A stretch of DNA of 64,000 nt, taken from Acidobacteriota bacterium (GTDB lineage: Bacteria; Acidobacteriota; Terriglobia; Bryobacterales; Bryobacteraceae). The notes under the pieces are model-generated. The model had not been told where the DNA came from. It made no database searches and saw only the letters and a program-made list of their open reading frames with translations. Where the stretch lies: the NCBI GenBank assembly GCA_018268715.1, contig JAFDVZ010000011.1, forward strand, positions 124,001 through 188,000, written 5' to 3'. The position numbers were made by a program, and so were the translations under genes. Below are positions 9,825 through 18,116 of the stretch, one piece after another (positions within the stretch are counted from its first letter, which is position 1; each line of letters opens with the position of its first letter).

Positions 9825-9959
9825 TTAGTGGCCGGGATCGGGGTCCGGCGGCGGCGGCGGCGGATCGCCGTCAAATGGGGTGTTCGGTTCGTCGGCCTGA
9901 ATCGGCGTGGGAGTCGTTTCGACGCCGGGATCCGTGTCCTTCTTGGGCGCTGGTTGCAT
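9825..9959 (-). CDS. small proline/aspartate-rich peptide, unknown function
   Basis: A 44-residue reading frame starts at an ATG preceded by AGGAGG eight bases upstream, a near-perfect ribosome binding site. The peptide is acidic, rich in Pro, Asp and Thr, and ends in a PPPPPPDPDPGH tail. It has no hydrophobic segment and is probably disordered. A longer in-frame version starting at 10052 is possible but has no comparable site. It converges on the kinase gene, whose stop lies 17 bp away. I do not recognise the family. The strong ribosome binding site is the main reason to call it. Confidence 0.5.
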   Translation of the reverse strand: MQPAPKKDTDPGVETTPTPIQADEPNTPFDGDPPPPPPDPDPGH

Positions 9960-10097
9960 GGAAAACTGCCTCCTGCGGGCGAGTCTAACACGGTTTCCAG
10001 TCAGGATCCAGGAATAACTCGAAAGTCGCGAGTTATGCAATCCAGCTAACACTTTCGGTTGGGCGAACGAGAGTCAGGCGTCTTACATCGCCGGGCG

Positions 10098-11303
10098 TCA
10101 GTTATCGAGCGTCCGGCCGCGCATCTGTCGCCGCACGGCTAACTGAAGGCCGCTAATCGCCAGCGCGCCGACCACCACAAGGGCGAGTCCAGCACCCGCG
10201 CCGTGGGCGGCGGAGAGCCGGCCGGCGATCCAGGGCATGGTCATTCCTCCCACCAGCGAGATAGCGATCAGAATGCCAAATACCGTGCCGGAATTCCGCG
10301 GATAACGCGACCCGGCGAGCGCGAGCGTGGTGGGAAAAACCGCGGATATGCTGGCCCCGACGCCGATCACCGCGGCGCCGGCGACGGCGAGCGAGGGAGC
10401 GAGTATCAGGGCGGCGGCGAAGGCGGCGACTCCCAGTCCGCTGGCCGTCACCAACGCGTGCCCGCTTACTTTCAGCAGGATGCGGCTCAGGATCACGCGC
10501 ATGATCATGATCGCGCCCCAGTAACCGGCCAGCAGATAGGACGATTGTTCAATGGAGGCGTGCAGTTCGCGAGTTAGGCGAGTTGTGATAAATCCGCCGA
10601 GAATAAATTCGTTTCCCGACTGGAATAACAGCAAAAGCGCCAGGATAATAACCAATGGCTGAGTCGCCAGGAAGGACATCCGCGCGGACGGCGCATCCTC
10701 CGGGCCGGCGGGCGGCGGGAATCGCAGGGCGGCGCCGAGAACGGCGGGGACCAGAATCAGCACGATGGCGCAGCCGAGGATCCGCCCGAGCCCGAGAACA
10801 TCCAACAGGGCGCCGATGCTGAGCGGGATGAACAGGGCTCCCACGCCGTAGAACACGCCGAGCAGGTTCAGCGCCGCGCTCTTTCGCGAAAGGTCGCGAT
10901 GGAGACCGGCCACCAGGGTGTTCGCGGACTGGTTCAGCGCTCCACCCCCGGCGCCGAGCAGCATGGCGGCGACGGCGAGGCCCGTGTAGCCGCCGGGCGC
11001 GAGCGCGATCAACGCCAGGGACGCGGCCACCAGGAGCGGGGCGACAACCAGCGCCGGACGCGCGCCGAAACGGTCGAGCAACGGGCCTAGCGCCAACGTG
11101 GCGGCCAACATCGCGCCGTTCATGGCGAGAAACAGGTTTCCCGCATCGGCCAGGTCAAGGCGGAGGCGGGCGGACAGGATCGGCAGGATCGCGCCCAGCA
11201 ACGCCATGGCGACGCCGTAGCCGAACATGCCGGAGTATGCGGCGATATTCAGCCACTCCTGGCCGGCCACGGTCGTGGCTCCCGGAGAGTCCGGCCCGGT
11301 CAC
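10098..11303 (-). CDS. MFS transporter (sugar/fucose-permease-like)
   Basis: A 401-residue protein with about twelve hydrophobic segments typical of the major facilitator superfamily. A DRFGAR loop after the second or third helix matches the family's DRxGRR signature. The overall look resembles the FHS (FucP) type of sugar permease. It starts at GTG and overlaps the stop of the upstream acetyltransferase gene by four bases (GTGA). It is the last gene of a Gfo/Idh-GNAT-MFS operon, which suggests uptake of a sugar or polyol metabolised by the dehydrogenase. The substrate is not determinable. Confidence 0.85.
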   Translation of the reverse strand: MTGPDSPGATTVAGQEWLNIAAYSGMFGYGVAMALLGAILPILSARLRLDLADAGNLFLAMNGAMLAATLALGPLLDRFGARPALVVAPLLVAASLALIALAPGGYTGLAVAAMLLGAGGGALNQSANTLVAGLHRDLSRKSAALNLLGVFYGVGALFIPLSIGALLDVLGLGRILGCAIVLILVPAVLGAALRFPPPAGPEDAPSARMSFLATQPLVIILALLLLFQSGNEFILGGFITTRLTRELHASIEQSSYLLAGYWGAIMIMRVILSRILLKVSGHALVTASGLGVAAFAAALILAPSLAVAGAAVIGVGASISAVFPTTLALAGSRYPRNSGTVFGILIAISLVGGMTMPWIAGRLSAAHGAGAGLALVVVGALAISGLQLAVRRQMRGRTLDN

Positions 11304-11707
11304 TTCACCTGTTCGCCGGGACGCAGCATCCAGCAGGAGTGGTGCTGGGTGAAGCCGACGTGGGGATAGTATTCCACCGCGGCCGGCGCGGCCAGCAGGA
11401 TCAGCGTCGCGGCGCCGCCCGCCGTCTGGGTTCTGCGGATCAGCTCCTTACCGATGCCGAGTTTCTGGTGCGATTCGCGGACGGCGAGGTCGGACAGGTA
11501 GGTGGCGTAGGAGAAATCGGAGACCGAGCGAGATACGCCGACCATGAGCGGGCCGTCCCAGGCGGTGATGACGATGTCGGCGTTGGCCAACATCTCGCCC
11601 ATGCGGGCCCGGTCGTCGACGGGACGCCGGGGGCCCAGGCTGCAGGCCCGGTAGACGGCAATGACTTCGTCCAAATCCAGTTGCTTGTCGTCGCGATAAG
11701 TGATCAA
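11300..11707 (-). CDS. GNAT-family N-acetyltransferase
   Basis: This 135-residue protein has the GNAT fold signature: the acetyl-CoA-binding motif QKLGIGKELIRR (motif A, near residue 80), then YLSDLAV before it and EYYPHVGF near the end. It starts at TTG overlapping the upstream stop as TTGA, with GGAG eight bases upstream supporting that rare start. Such small GNATs acetylate amines or protein N-termini using acetyl-CoA in the cytoplasm. Its place between a dehydrogenase and a transporter suggests an amino sugar or small metabolite, but this is speculative. Confidence 0.85.
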   Translation of the reverse strand: MITYRDDKQLDLDEVIAVYRACSLGPRRPVDDRARMGEMLANADIVITAWDGPLMVGVSRSVSDFSYATYLSDLAVRESHQKLGIGKELIRRTQTAGGAATLILLAAPAAVEYYPHVGFTQHHSCWMLRPGEQVK

Positions 11708-12789
11708 CCTTGCATCTCCCGCCAGGTTACGATGCGTTTCTCGTAAATGGCCTTCCTTCCCATCATAGCGACCAGCGTCGACCGGGCCGCCGACTCGGCG
11801 TTGTTCAGCGGCGTCCGGCGGGCGCGGGCGTTGTCGATGAACACGGCGAGCGAGCGGTAGTCGGCGCTCTTGCCAGGGTCGGGAACGTCGAGCTTGATCG
11901 CGCCCTTCTTGCCGCGCTCCATCCAGGTAGCGGTTTGCAGGTCGATTGCGCCGTTGGCGCAGTAGACGCGCTCCTTGATTCCGGAGAAGCCGGGGGGATC
12001 GAAGTAGATATGGCTGAATTCGAAGCGGACGTCGCCCGGGAACTCGTAGATGACGGCGTAATTGTCCATGGTGGTGCGGCCGGGCGGCTCATCCTTGTAA
12101 AGGTTGATTCCGCCGGAGCCGAACGCGCGCAGCGGCGGCTGGTCGACGGCCCACACCATCAGGTCGATGATGTGGCAGGCCTGCTCGACGATGTTGTCGC
12201 CGGAGCGCGCGCGGTCGAAATACCAGGCCGTTTCGCGAGGCAGGTCGCCTGTGTGGCGGTAGCCCTGGAGGAACAACACGCGTCCCATGGCGCCCGAGTG
12301 GACGAAGTCCATGGCGGCGCGGCGGTTGGGGTCGTGGCGCAATTGGAATCCCGACTGGAAGATCCCCTTGGCGGAGCGGGCCGCGAGCACCATGACGCGG
12401 ACGTCTTCCGGCGTGTTCGACATCGGCTTCTCGCAGTAGACGTGCTTGCCGGACTCGAGCGCGGCGATGGCGATCATCTTGTGGGTGTCGACGGGGGTGG
12501 CGATGACGAAGGCGTCGATGTCCTGGGAACGGTCGATCAGGCGGCGAAAGTCGGTCCCGGTCTCGGCGCCGGGGGCGGTCTGCTTCGCGGCGGCCAGGCG
12601 GGATTCGTCCAGATCGCACAGGGCCACCACCTTCACACCGGGCATGTCCGCCAGTTGGCGCAGAAGGTGGCTGCCGCGCGTCCCCAGGCCAATCACAGCC
12701 ACGCGAACCGTGTCATTCGGCGACTGGCCGAGCAGCGCGGGCGCGCCCAGGGCCGCGGTCATCGCGAGACGGCGAGTAATATCGCTCAT
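11704..12789 (-). CDS. Gfo/Idh/MocA-family oxidoreductase with Tat-like leader
   Basis: A 361-residue NAD(P)-dependent oxidoreductase. A twin-arginine-like leader (TRRLAMTAALGAPALLG) precedes the Rossmann motif VIGLGTRGSHLL. The EKPMSNT motif near residue 140 holds the conserved EKP lysine of the family. Members oxidise or reduce sugars, inositols and their derivatives. An AGGAG site lies six bases before the ATG. It is the first gene of an operon with the GNAT and the MFS transporter. A possible periplasmic location is unusual for a soluble NAD(P) enzyme but recurs in this phylum, where the cofactor may stay tightly bound. Confidence 0.88.
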   Translation of the reverse strand: MSDITRRLAMTAALGAPALLGQSPNDTVRVAVIGLGTRGSHLLRQLADMPGVKVVALCDLDESRLAAAKQTAPGAETGTDFRRLIDRSQDIDAFVIATPVDTHKMIAIAALESGKHVYCEKPMSNTPEDVRVMVLAARSAKGIFQSGFQLRHDPNRRAAMDFVHSGAMGRVLFLQGYRHTGDLPRETAWYFDRARSGDNIVEQACHIIDLMVWAVDQPPLRAFGSGGINLYKDEPPGRTTMDNYAVIYEFPGDVRFEFSHIYFDPPGFSGIKERVYCANGAIDLQTATWMERGKKGAIKLDVPDPGKSADYRSLAVFIDNARARRTPLNNAESAARSTLVAMMGRKAIYEKRIVTWREMQG

Positions 12790-12976
12790 TTGGTACTCCT
12801 AGCTATGAATTCAATCGGATTCTATCAGGCGCGCCGGGGGAACACACTCGGGAACGCGGTATACTGCGAAACGAACCGTGGGGACCCGGGGAGCCCGTCC
12901 GCAGGAATGCCGGACTAGCCCGAAGTAGTACGATGGTCTTCACGGCCTCCAGCGCCGGAAGGAGCACCTGTTTCCC

Positions 12977-13549
12977 ATGTGGAATCGCAGAAAAGACGAG
13001 GAATTCGCACCGCCAAAGCCGTTTTCGGCGCCTCCTGCGCCGTTGGAACCGAGGAAGGAGACTATCCCCATGGCCACGACGCCCGGACGCGTGCCCGAAC
13101 CGTACGCAGACCCAGTTCGAGGCTCGGCAGCCTCGCTCGGGAAATCGGTGGTGGTGAAGGGTCAGATCTTCAGCCGTGAGGACCTGACTATCGACGGCGA
13201 AGTCGAGGGCGCCATCGAACTGCCGGAACACCGCCTGACGATCGGACCGAACGGGAAGGTGAACGCGAACATCAAGGCGCGGGAGATTGTCGTTCTCGGC
13301 ACGGTGAACGGCAACATGGAAGTCGCTGACAAGATCGACATCCGCAAGGAGGCTCGCCTGGTCGGCGACATCCGCAGCGCCCGCGTAGTGATCGAAGACG
13401 GCGCGTACTTCAAGGGCAGCATCGACATCGTGAAGCCCGATCCGCCGAAGCCGAAGCCGCAACCGGCGCCGGTGGTCGCGCCTCCTCCGGCGGCTCCGCT
13501 GCAAGCGGCCGCCGCGGCCGCGGGATCCTCCGAAGTCAAACGCCCGTAG
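12977..13549 (+). CDS. bactofilin (polymer-forming cytoskeletal protein)
   Basis: This 190-residue protein has a central domain (about residues 55-150) of short beta repeats rich in G, V and I, such as VVVKGQIFSREDLTIDGEVEG, as in bactofilins (DUF583). The flanks are proline-rich and disordered, ending in a Pro/Ala tail. Bactofilins self-assemble without nucleotide and organise cell-wall enzymes or polar structures. The start is ATG with GGAAGGAG about 11 bases upstream. TATACT at 12860-12865 in the divergent intergenic region could be a -10 element. A methyltransferase-like gene follows after three bases, so the two are probably co-transcribed. Confidence 0.92.
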   Translation: MWNRRKDEEFAPPKPFSAPPAPLEPRKETIPMATTPGRVPEPYADPVRGSAASLGKSVVVKGQIFSREDLTIDGEVEGAIELPEHRLTIGPNGKVNANIKAREIVVLGTVNGNMEVADKIDIRKEARLVGDIRSARVVIEDGAYFKGSIDIVKPDPPKPKPQPAPVVAPPPAAPLQAAAAAAGSSEVKRP

Positions 13550-13552
13550 AGG

Positions 13553-14206
13553 ATGTCTGGGGCCGCCGCGCAGGCGGGCCGGGCCCCCCAATTTACTTTG
13601 AGAAGTCAACCCGTCCAATCCGAGATCGTGACGCGCCACAGCCCGGGGCTTGACCAGTTCTTCGCATCGCTGCCTGGAACGCCCACGGCCATTCTTGATC
13701 TGGCGGGCGCCAATCAGGCCAATATCGAGTTCATCACCGGGCTGGGGCACCGCATCTTCTCCGACGACATTGCGCGCGCGCTCGAAAACGCGTTTGGCGA
13801 GGGGCCGGAATCCTTCGCCAACCAGAACGATCCGGCGCGCGTGGAGCAGTTCAAGTCGGCGACGCTCGACTTCGGCGTGAATGCGCTCGGCGGGGCGCTG
13901 CTGTGGGACACGCTGCAGTATCTGTCGCCGCCGTTGCTGACCGAAACGTTGGATCAGTTGTTCCATATCATCGAACCCGGCTCGTCGTTGCTTGCCTACT
14001 TTAATTCGGACGAGCGTAGCGCGCTCACGCCGGTGTGCTCCTATCGCATCGTCGATCGCAAAACGGTCCAGATCGCGCCCCGAGGCTACAATCGGCCGGC
14101 GCAGCACTTCAACAACCGGGCGCTCGAGAAGATCTTCAACCGCTTCAACTCCGTCAAGTTTTTCCTCAGCCGCGACAACCTGCGTGAAGTGCTGGTTCGG
14201 CGGTAG
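13553..14206 (+). CDS. SAM-dependent methyltransferase-like protein
   Basis: A 217-residue protein I read as a class I methyltransferase-like fold. The segment AILDLAGANQANIEFITGLG (47-66) sits where motif I is expected, an acidic turn (SDD) follows, and GALLWDTLQYLSPP (about 110) matches the motif IV/post-IV region, followed by a long helix and LLAYFNSDE. The usual GxGxG is degenerate (LAGANQAN), so SAM binding is uncertain. It begins three bases after the bactofilin stop. A role linked to the bactofilin polymer is suggested only by position. Substrate unknown. Confidence 0.6.
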   Translation: MSGAAAQAGRAPQFTLRSQPVQSEIVTRHSPGLDQFFASLPGTPTAILDLAGANQANIEFITGLGHRIFSDDIARALENAFGEGPESFANQNDPARVEQFKSATLDFGVNALGGALLWDTLQYLSPPLLTETLDQLFHIIEPGSSLLAYFNSDERSALTPVCSYRIVDRKTVQIAPRGYNRPAQHFNNRALEKIFNRFNSVKFFLSRDNLREVLVRR

Positions 14207-14251
14207 AAGAGACAATTGCGGCGGCGGCCGGCGCGCCGCTATCATCGCCAG

Positions 14252-14851
14252 ATGAGTAAGAACAGGCTGGAGGCGTTCAGCGACGGCGTCCTGGCCATCA
14301 TCATCACCATCATGGTGCTGGAGCTGAAACGGCCCGAGCATCCGGCGTTCAGCGCGTTGGCGGGGATGCTTCCGGTATTGCTCAGCTACGTGATGAGCTT
14401 CATCTACGTCGGCATCTACTGGAACAACCACCATCATATGTTTCACGCCGTCAAATGCGTCAACGGAAACGTGCTGTGGGCGAATCTGCACCTGCTGTTC
14501 TGGCTTTCGCTGTTCCCGTTCGCGACGGCCTGGATCGGCGAGAGCCACCTGGCGCCCGCGCCCATCGCCGCCTATGGCGCGGTGTTGCTGATGGCGGCCA
14601 TCGCCTACTACCTGCTGCAGTGCGCGATTCTGGCCGATCGCTCAAACGTCCTGCTGGCGGAGGCGCTGGGCAAGGACTGGAAGGGCAAGGCCTCGCCGAT
14701 CTTCTATCTGGCCGCCATCCCGCTGGCCTATGTCAACGCGTGGATCGCCCTGGGATTGTACGGCGCGGTGGCGGCGATCTGGCTGATCCCGGACCGGCGG
14801 ATCGAACGGACGCTGGGGGTCAGCGAAAGGGACGACGGTCACGACCGGTAG
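14252..14851 (+). CDS. TMEM175-family membrane protein (DUF1211), putative K+ channel
   Basis: This 199-residue protein starts RLEAFSDGVLAIIITIMVLEL, matching the RxxxFSD...AI.iT..VL signature of the TMEM175/DUF1211 family in its first helix. About six hydrophobic helices follow. Bacterial members form tetrameric potassium channels in the inner membrane, with hydrophobic residues of helix 1 acting as the filter. The start at 14252 is chosen because the signature immediately follows it; an in-frame ATG at 14216 would add an arginine-rich stretch with no counterpart in the family. It stands between the methyltransferase-like and fumarase genes on the same strand. Confidence 0.87.
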   Translation: MSKNRLEAFSDGVLAIIITIMVLELKRPEHPAFSALAGMLPVLLSYVMSFIYVGIYWNNHHHMFHAVKCVNGNVLWANLHLLFWLSLFPFATAWIGESHLAPAPIAAYGAVLLMAAIAYYLLQCAILADRSNVLLAEALGKDWKGKASPIFYLAAIPLAYVNAWIALGLYGAVAAIWLIPDRRIERTLGVSERDDGHDR

Positions 14852-14880
14852 CCGGGAAACGATACCATAGGGGTTTCGGA

Positions 14881-14893
14881 TCCTAATTTAGGA
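14881..14893. promoter_or_regulatory. candidate operator: perfect inverted repeat before fumarase
   Basis: TCCTAATTTAGGA has six-base arms around a single central base, and its AGGA also provides the ribosome binding site for the fumarase ATG seven bases downstream. It could be an operator or an RNA element that hides the ribosome site. Short AT-containing palindromes occur by chance, so only position argues for it. Confidence 0.3.
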
Positions 14894-14899
14894 CGCATT

Positions 14900-16417
14900 A
14901 TGGAATTCCTCGCAAACAGTCTTCTGGAACTCGTCACACAAACCTCGAGCAATCTTCCTCCCGACGTCCGCGCCGCCATGGCCGGGGCGATCAACATCGA
15001 AACGCCCGGCACGCAGTCGGCGCAGGCGCTCGACATCATCGCCTGCAATATCGACATGGCCGCCGAGGACCAGGCGCCGATCTGCCAGGACACCGGCATG
15101 CCGACGTTCATCGTGCACACGCCGGTGGGCGTGAACCAGCTCGTGCTCGCCAAGGCGATTCGCGAGGCGGTGGCGGAGGCCACCCGGCGCGGGAAACTGC
15201 GTCCGAATTCCGTGGACTCGCTGACCGGCAAGAATAGCGGCAATAACCTGGGCCCCGAGACTCCGGTGATTCACTTCGAGCAGTGGGAACAGGATGAGAT
15301 CGAGATCAAGCTGGTGCTGAAGGGCGGCGGCTGCGAGAACAAGAACATCCAGTATTCGCTGCCGGCCGAGATCGAGCATCTGGGGCGCGCGGGCCGCGAC
15401 CTGGAGGGCGTCCGTAAGTGCATCCTGCACGCGGTGTGGCAGGCGCAGGGGCAGGGGTGTTCACCCGGCGCGATCGGCGTCTGCATCGGCAGCGACCGGG
15501 CTCACGGTTACTCGCTCGCCAAGGGGCAGTTGTTCCGGACCCTGGATGATGTGAACCCAGCGCCGGAACTGGCCGCGCTTGAGGCGCGCATCATGGAGGA
15601 GGCGAACACGCTCGGCGTGGGCGCGATGGGATTCGGCGGTAAGGTCTCGCTCATCGGATGCAAGATCACCGCGGCGAACCGGCTGCCGGCCAGCTTCTTC
15701 GTTTCAGTGGCGTATGACTGCTGGGCGTTCCGGAGGCTGGGGGTGCGGCTGGATGCGAGCACGGGCGCGATCACCGGTTGGCTGTACCGGGATCCGGCGC
15801 GGCCCGTGGACAAGATGGCGCGCACGGCGGGATTCCCGCTCACCGGCCGCGAGATCGTGCTGACGCCGCCTATCACCGAAGCGCAGGCGCGCGCGCTGAA
15901 GGTGGGCGACGTGGTTCTGATCAACGGCGAGATGTATACCGGCCGCGACAACGTGCACGCCTACCTGATGAAGAATCCCCCGCCGGTGGACCTGAACGGC
16001 GCGGCGCTCTACCACTGCGGACCGGTCATGCTGAAGCAGGGCGAAGGCTGGACCGTGAAGGCCGCCGGCCCAACCACCAGTATCCGCGAGGAGCCTTACC
16101 AGGCCGACGTGATCCGCCGCTACGGCGTGCGCGCCGTGATCGGCAAGGGCGGGATGGGCCCCAAGACGCTCGCCGCATTGAAGGACTTCGGCGCGGTGTA
16201 TCTGAACGGCATCGGCGGCGCGGCGCAGTTCTACGCCCGCTCGATTCCCCAGGTGCTCGACGTCCACCTGCTGGAACAGTTCGGGATCCCCGAAGCGATG
16301 TGGCGCCTGCGGGTGGATAACTTCGCCGCAATCGTCACCATGGACTCCCACGGCAATAGCCTGCACGCCGATGTTGAAAACGCCACCGGCGCAGTGTTAG
16401 AAACACTGAAGGCATAA
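14900..16417 (+). CDS. class I fumarate hydratase (iron-sulfur, fused subunits)
   Basis: A 505-residue enzyme of the oxygen-sensitive class I type, with the alpha and beta regions (seen as separate TtdA/TtdB-like subunits in many species) fused in one chain. Cys62 in ICQDTGMPTF, Cys187 in GQGCSPG and Cys274 in AYDCWAF are likely [4Fe-4S] ligands. The C-terminal region has LKVGDVVLINGEMYTGRD and IGKGGMG, typical of the beta half. It interconverts fumarate and malate in the citric acid cycle. L-tartrate dehydratase is the main alternative within the family. A palindrome overlaps its ribosome binding site. A short gene of unknown function follows after six bases. Confidence 0.92.
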   Translation: MEFLANSLLELVTQTSSNLPPDVRAAMAGAINIETPGTQSAQALDIIACNIDMAAEDQAPICQDTGMPTFIVHTPVGVNQLVLAKAIREAVAEATRRGKLRPNSVDSLTGKNSGNNLGPETPVIHFEQWEQDEIEIKLVLKGGGCENKNIQYSLPAEIEHLGRAGRDLEGVRKCILHAVWQAQGQGCSPGAIGVCIGSDRAHGYSLAKGQLFRTLDDVNPAPELAALEARIMEEANTLGVGAMGFGGKVSLIGCKITAANRLPASFFVSVAYDCWAFRRLGVRLDASTGAITGWLYRDPARPVDKMARTAGFPLTGREIVLTPPITEAQARALKVGDVVLINGEMYTGRDNVHAYLMKNPPPVDLNGAALYHCGPVMLKQGEGWTVKAAGPTTSIREEPYQADVIRRYGVRAVIGKGGMGPKTLAALKDFGAVYLNGIGGAAQFYARSIPQVLDVHLLEQFGIPEAMWRLRVDNFAAIVTMDSHGNSLHADVENATGAVLETLKA

Positions 16418-16423
16418 ACACGC

Positions 16424-16843
16424 GTGGCGAAAATCTCACTGACGAAGACGATCGACGCAGTCAAGTTGAATAAGCGGACCGGATTCCCGGAGTCCGGTCC
16501 TGAAGTGAACATCCCATTCGGAGCGCTGGTCGAGCAGTTGGGCGTCGACCGCGATACCGTGAAGTTCAGCTATCTCGGCGAGCCCTACCGCTGCTCAGAG
16601 GATCTGTGGGATTCGGCGACGCGCGGTTCGGCGCCGGCCGCCGCCTCTCCCGTCGCCGCCCCTGCGCCAGCCGCGATCGAGCAGCCGGCGGGTCCGACTT
16701 TGCAGTGGCGGGCGATGGCGTCGAACCGCTTCGCGCCCCTACGCGCAAAGGTCCCCGGCGGATGGCTGGTGACGCTCGATGGCTCGGCGGTGACGTTTGT
16801 GCCGGACGCGGCCCACGAGTGGGACGGCGGCTCGCCTGCGTAA
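16424..16843 (+). CDS. conserved hypothetical protein, fumarase-linked
   Basis: A 139-residue protein starting at GTG six bases after the fumarase stop. The N-terminal 60 residues are compact and mixed alpha/beta (KLNKRTGFPESGPEVNIPFG, then FSYLGEPYRCS), followed by an Ala/Pro linker and a C-terminal segment with APLRAKVPGGWLVTLDG. No catalytic motif or membrane segment is visible. I do not recognise the family. The spacing suggests co-translation with fumarase. Its stop lies directly against the stop of the convergent HEAT-repeat gene, with no intergenic DNA. Confidence 0.7.
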   Translation: MAKISLTKTIDAVKLNKRTGFPESGPEVNIPFGALVEQLGVDRDTVKFSYLGEPYRCSEDLWDSATRGSAPAAASPVAAPAPAAIEQPAGPTLQWRAMASNRFAPLRAKVPGGWLVTLDGSAVTFVPDAAHEWDGGSPA

Positions 16844-17668
16844 CTAGAAATCGTCCTCGCCGCCGGACCTGTCGCTGCAGGCGGCGATCGCTTCGTCGGC
16901 GGCCTCGGCGATCTCCTCGTCCGGCGAATCGGCGAGCGGCTCCAGCAGATCGACGGCCTGCTCCGCATTGACGCCGGGAGCGGCCTCGATCGACGCCAGC
17001 AACAGGTCTTTGTCCGCTTTACGGTCCCTGAGGATCCTGGCGATGGCGGGCCAGGCGGCGGCGACCTCGCGTTGGCCGGCCGCCCGCACCGCTTCAAAAC
17101 GAACATCCGCGTCCGGGTTCGCCAGGTTCTCAACAATCTGACGGTCGAATCCGGGCGCGTATCCCATGGCGAAAACGGCGCTCAACTTCCAGTCCGCGTC
17201 GGCGGTTTGGTAGGCCTTCCGGATGGCCGCGGGATGCCAGTCCTCGGGAGCGCGAACCACCGCTTCCAGCGCCCTGCGCCGCGCCAGTTTGGGCGCGCTT
17301 TCGTCGTCGAGCACCGCGCGAAGAGCTCTCTGAGCCTCGACAAACCGCTTCTGGCTGATTGGGGGCGCGAAGGACGGATCCTCCGCTTCGAACTCGTCAA
17401 ACCCGTCGGCGTCGCATTGTTCGAGCACCGGGCCAAGCGAGATCGCGGCCTGGGCTCGGACCTGTTCCGGCTCACCCGCATCGGTCAGCGCGGCAATCAG
17501 CGTGGCGGCCAGGCTATCGTCCATCACAACCAGGTCGCCGGCCAACTCCGCGGCCAGGGTGCGGCGCTCCACGGACGCCTCTCGGTCGGCCAGCGCGGCC
17601 GCAATCGTCGCCTTGGCGTCTTCGGGCCATTCCCACGGGTCGAGGTGGGCCAATTCACTGATGTTCAT
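16844..17668 (-). CDS. HEAT-repeat protein
   Basis: This 274-residue acidic protein is made of helical pairs, for example NLANPDADVRFEAVRAAGQRE, the classic HEAT/PBS-lyase-like repeat in which Asp-Val-Arg and Ala-Ala-Gly positions recur. It has no signal or membrane segment, so it is probably a cytoplasmic scaffold. The ATG at 17668 is preferred because codons upstream would run through the hairpin at 17692-17716 and give an Arg/Trp/Ser-rich extension. It lies downstream of RidA, separated by that terminator-like hairpin. Function unknown. Confidence 0.78.
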   Translation of the reverse strand: MNISELAHLDPWEWPEDAKATIAAALADREASVERRTLAAELAGDLVVMDDSLAATLIAALTDAGEPEQVRAQAAISLGPVLEQCDADGFDEFEAEDPSFAPPISQKRFVEAQRALRAVLDDESAPKLARRRALEAVVRAPEDWHPAAIRKAYQTADADWKLSAVFAMGYAPGFDRQIVENLANPDADVRFEAVRAAGQREVAAAWPAIARILRDRKADKDLLLASIEAAPGVNAEQAVDLLEPLADSPDEEIAEAADEAIAACSDRSGGEDDF

Positions 17669-17691
17669 GTGATACCTGGGAGACTGAGGAA

Positions 17692-17716
17692 GCGCCCGGC
17701 TGGTTGGGCCGGGCGC
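17692..17716 (-). terminator. terminator-like hairpin after RidA
   Basis: Nine-base perfect GC arms (GCGCCCGGC and GCCGGGCGC) flank a seven-base loop. In the minus-strand direction the stem is followed by TTCCTC, only weakly T-rich. It sits just beyond the RidA stop and before the HEAT-repeat gene, so it may end or attenuate transcription between them. Confidence 0.55.
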
Positions 17717-17732
17717 CTTGCCAACGGAGGGT

Positions 17733-18116
17733 TTATCGCGGCCGGTAGGCGACCGCGTCGATTTCCACCAGCATTCCCGGCTCGACGAACGAAACCACCA
17801 CGGTGGTCCGAGCGGGCTTGTTCTCGCCAAAGAACTCCGCGTAGACGGCGTTCATCCCCTTGAAGTCCTCACCGTGCTTCAGAAATACCGAGCACTTCAG
17901 GACATCCGCCATCGACGAGCCGCAGCCTTCCAGGATCCGCTTGATGTTATTCAACACCAGCCGCGTTTCATGGGCGATGTCGCCAAGCGACATCTGGTTG
18001 GTGTCGGGATCCACCGGACCCTGTCCGGCCACGTAGATGAAATCCCCGGCGCGGACCGCCGGCGAATAAGGGCCGCGCGGGGCCACGACCCCGGGAGGCG
18101 TCAATCGTTCGATCAT
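17733..18116 (-). CDS. RidA/YjgF-family enamine/imine deaminase
   Basis: A 127-residue protein of normal RidA length. It has PRGPYSPAVRAGDFIYVAGQGP near the N-terminus and CSVFLKHGEDFKGMNAVYAEFF further on, ending with VEIDAVAYRP. The Arg expected to bind the substrate carboxylate falls in the region after the N..VF segment (KPARTTVV). The family hydrolyses reactive enamines and imines released by PLP enzymes. Its ATG overlaps the stop of the upstream NYN/LOTUS gene by four bases, so the two are coupled. That pairing is not an obvious metabolic one. Confidence 0.9.
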   Translation of the reverse strand: MIERLTPPGVVAPRGPYSPAVRAGDFIYVAGQGPVDPDTNQMSLGDIAHETRLVLNNIKRILEGCGSSMADVLKCSVFLKHGEDFKGMNAVYAEFFGENKPARTTVVVSFVEPGMLVEIDAVAYRPR

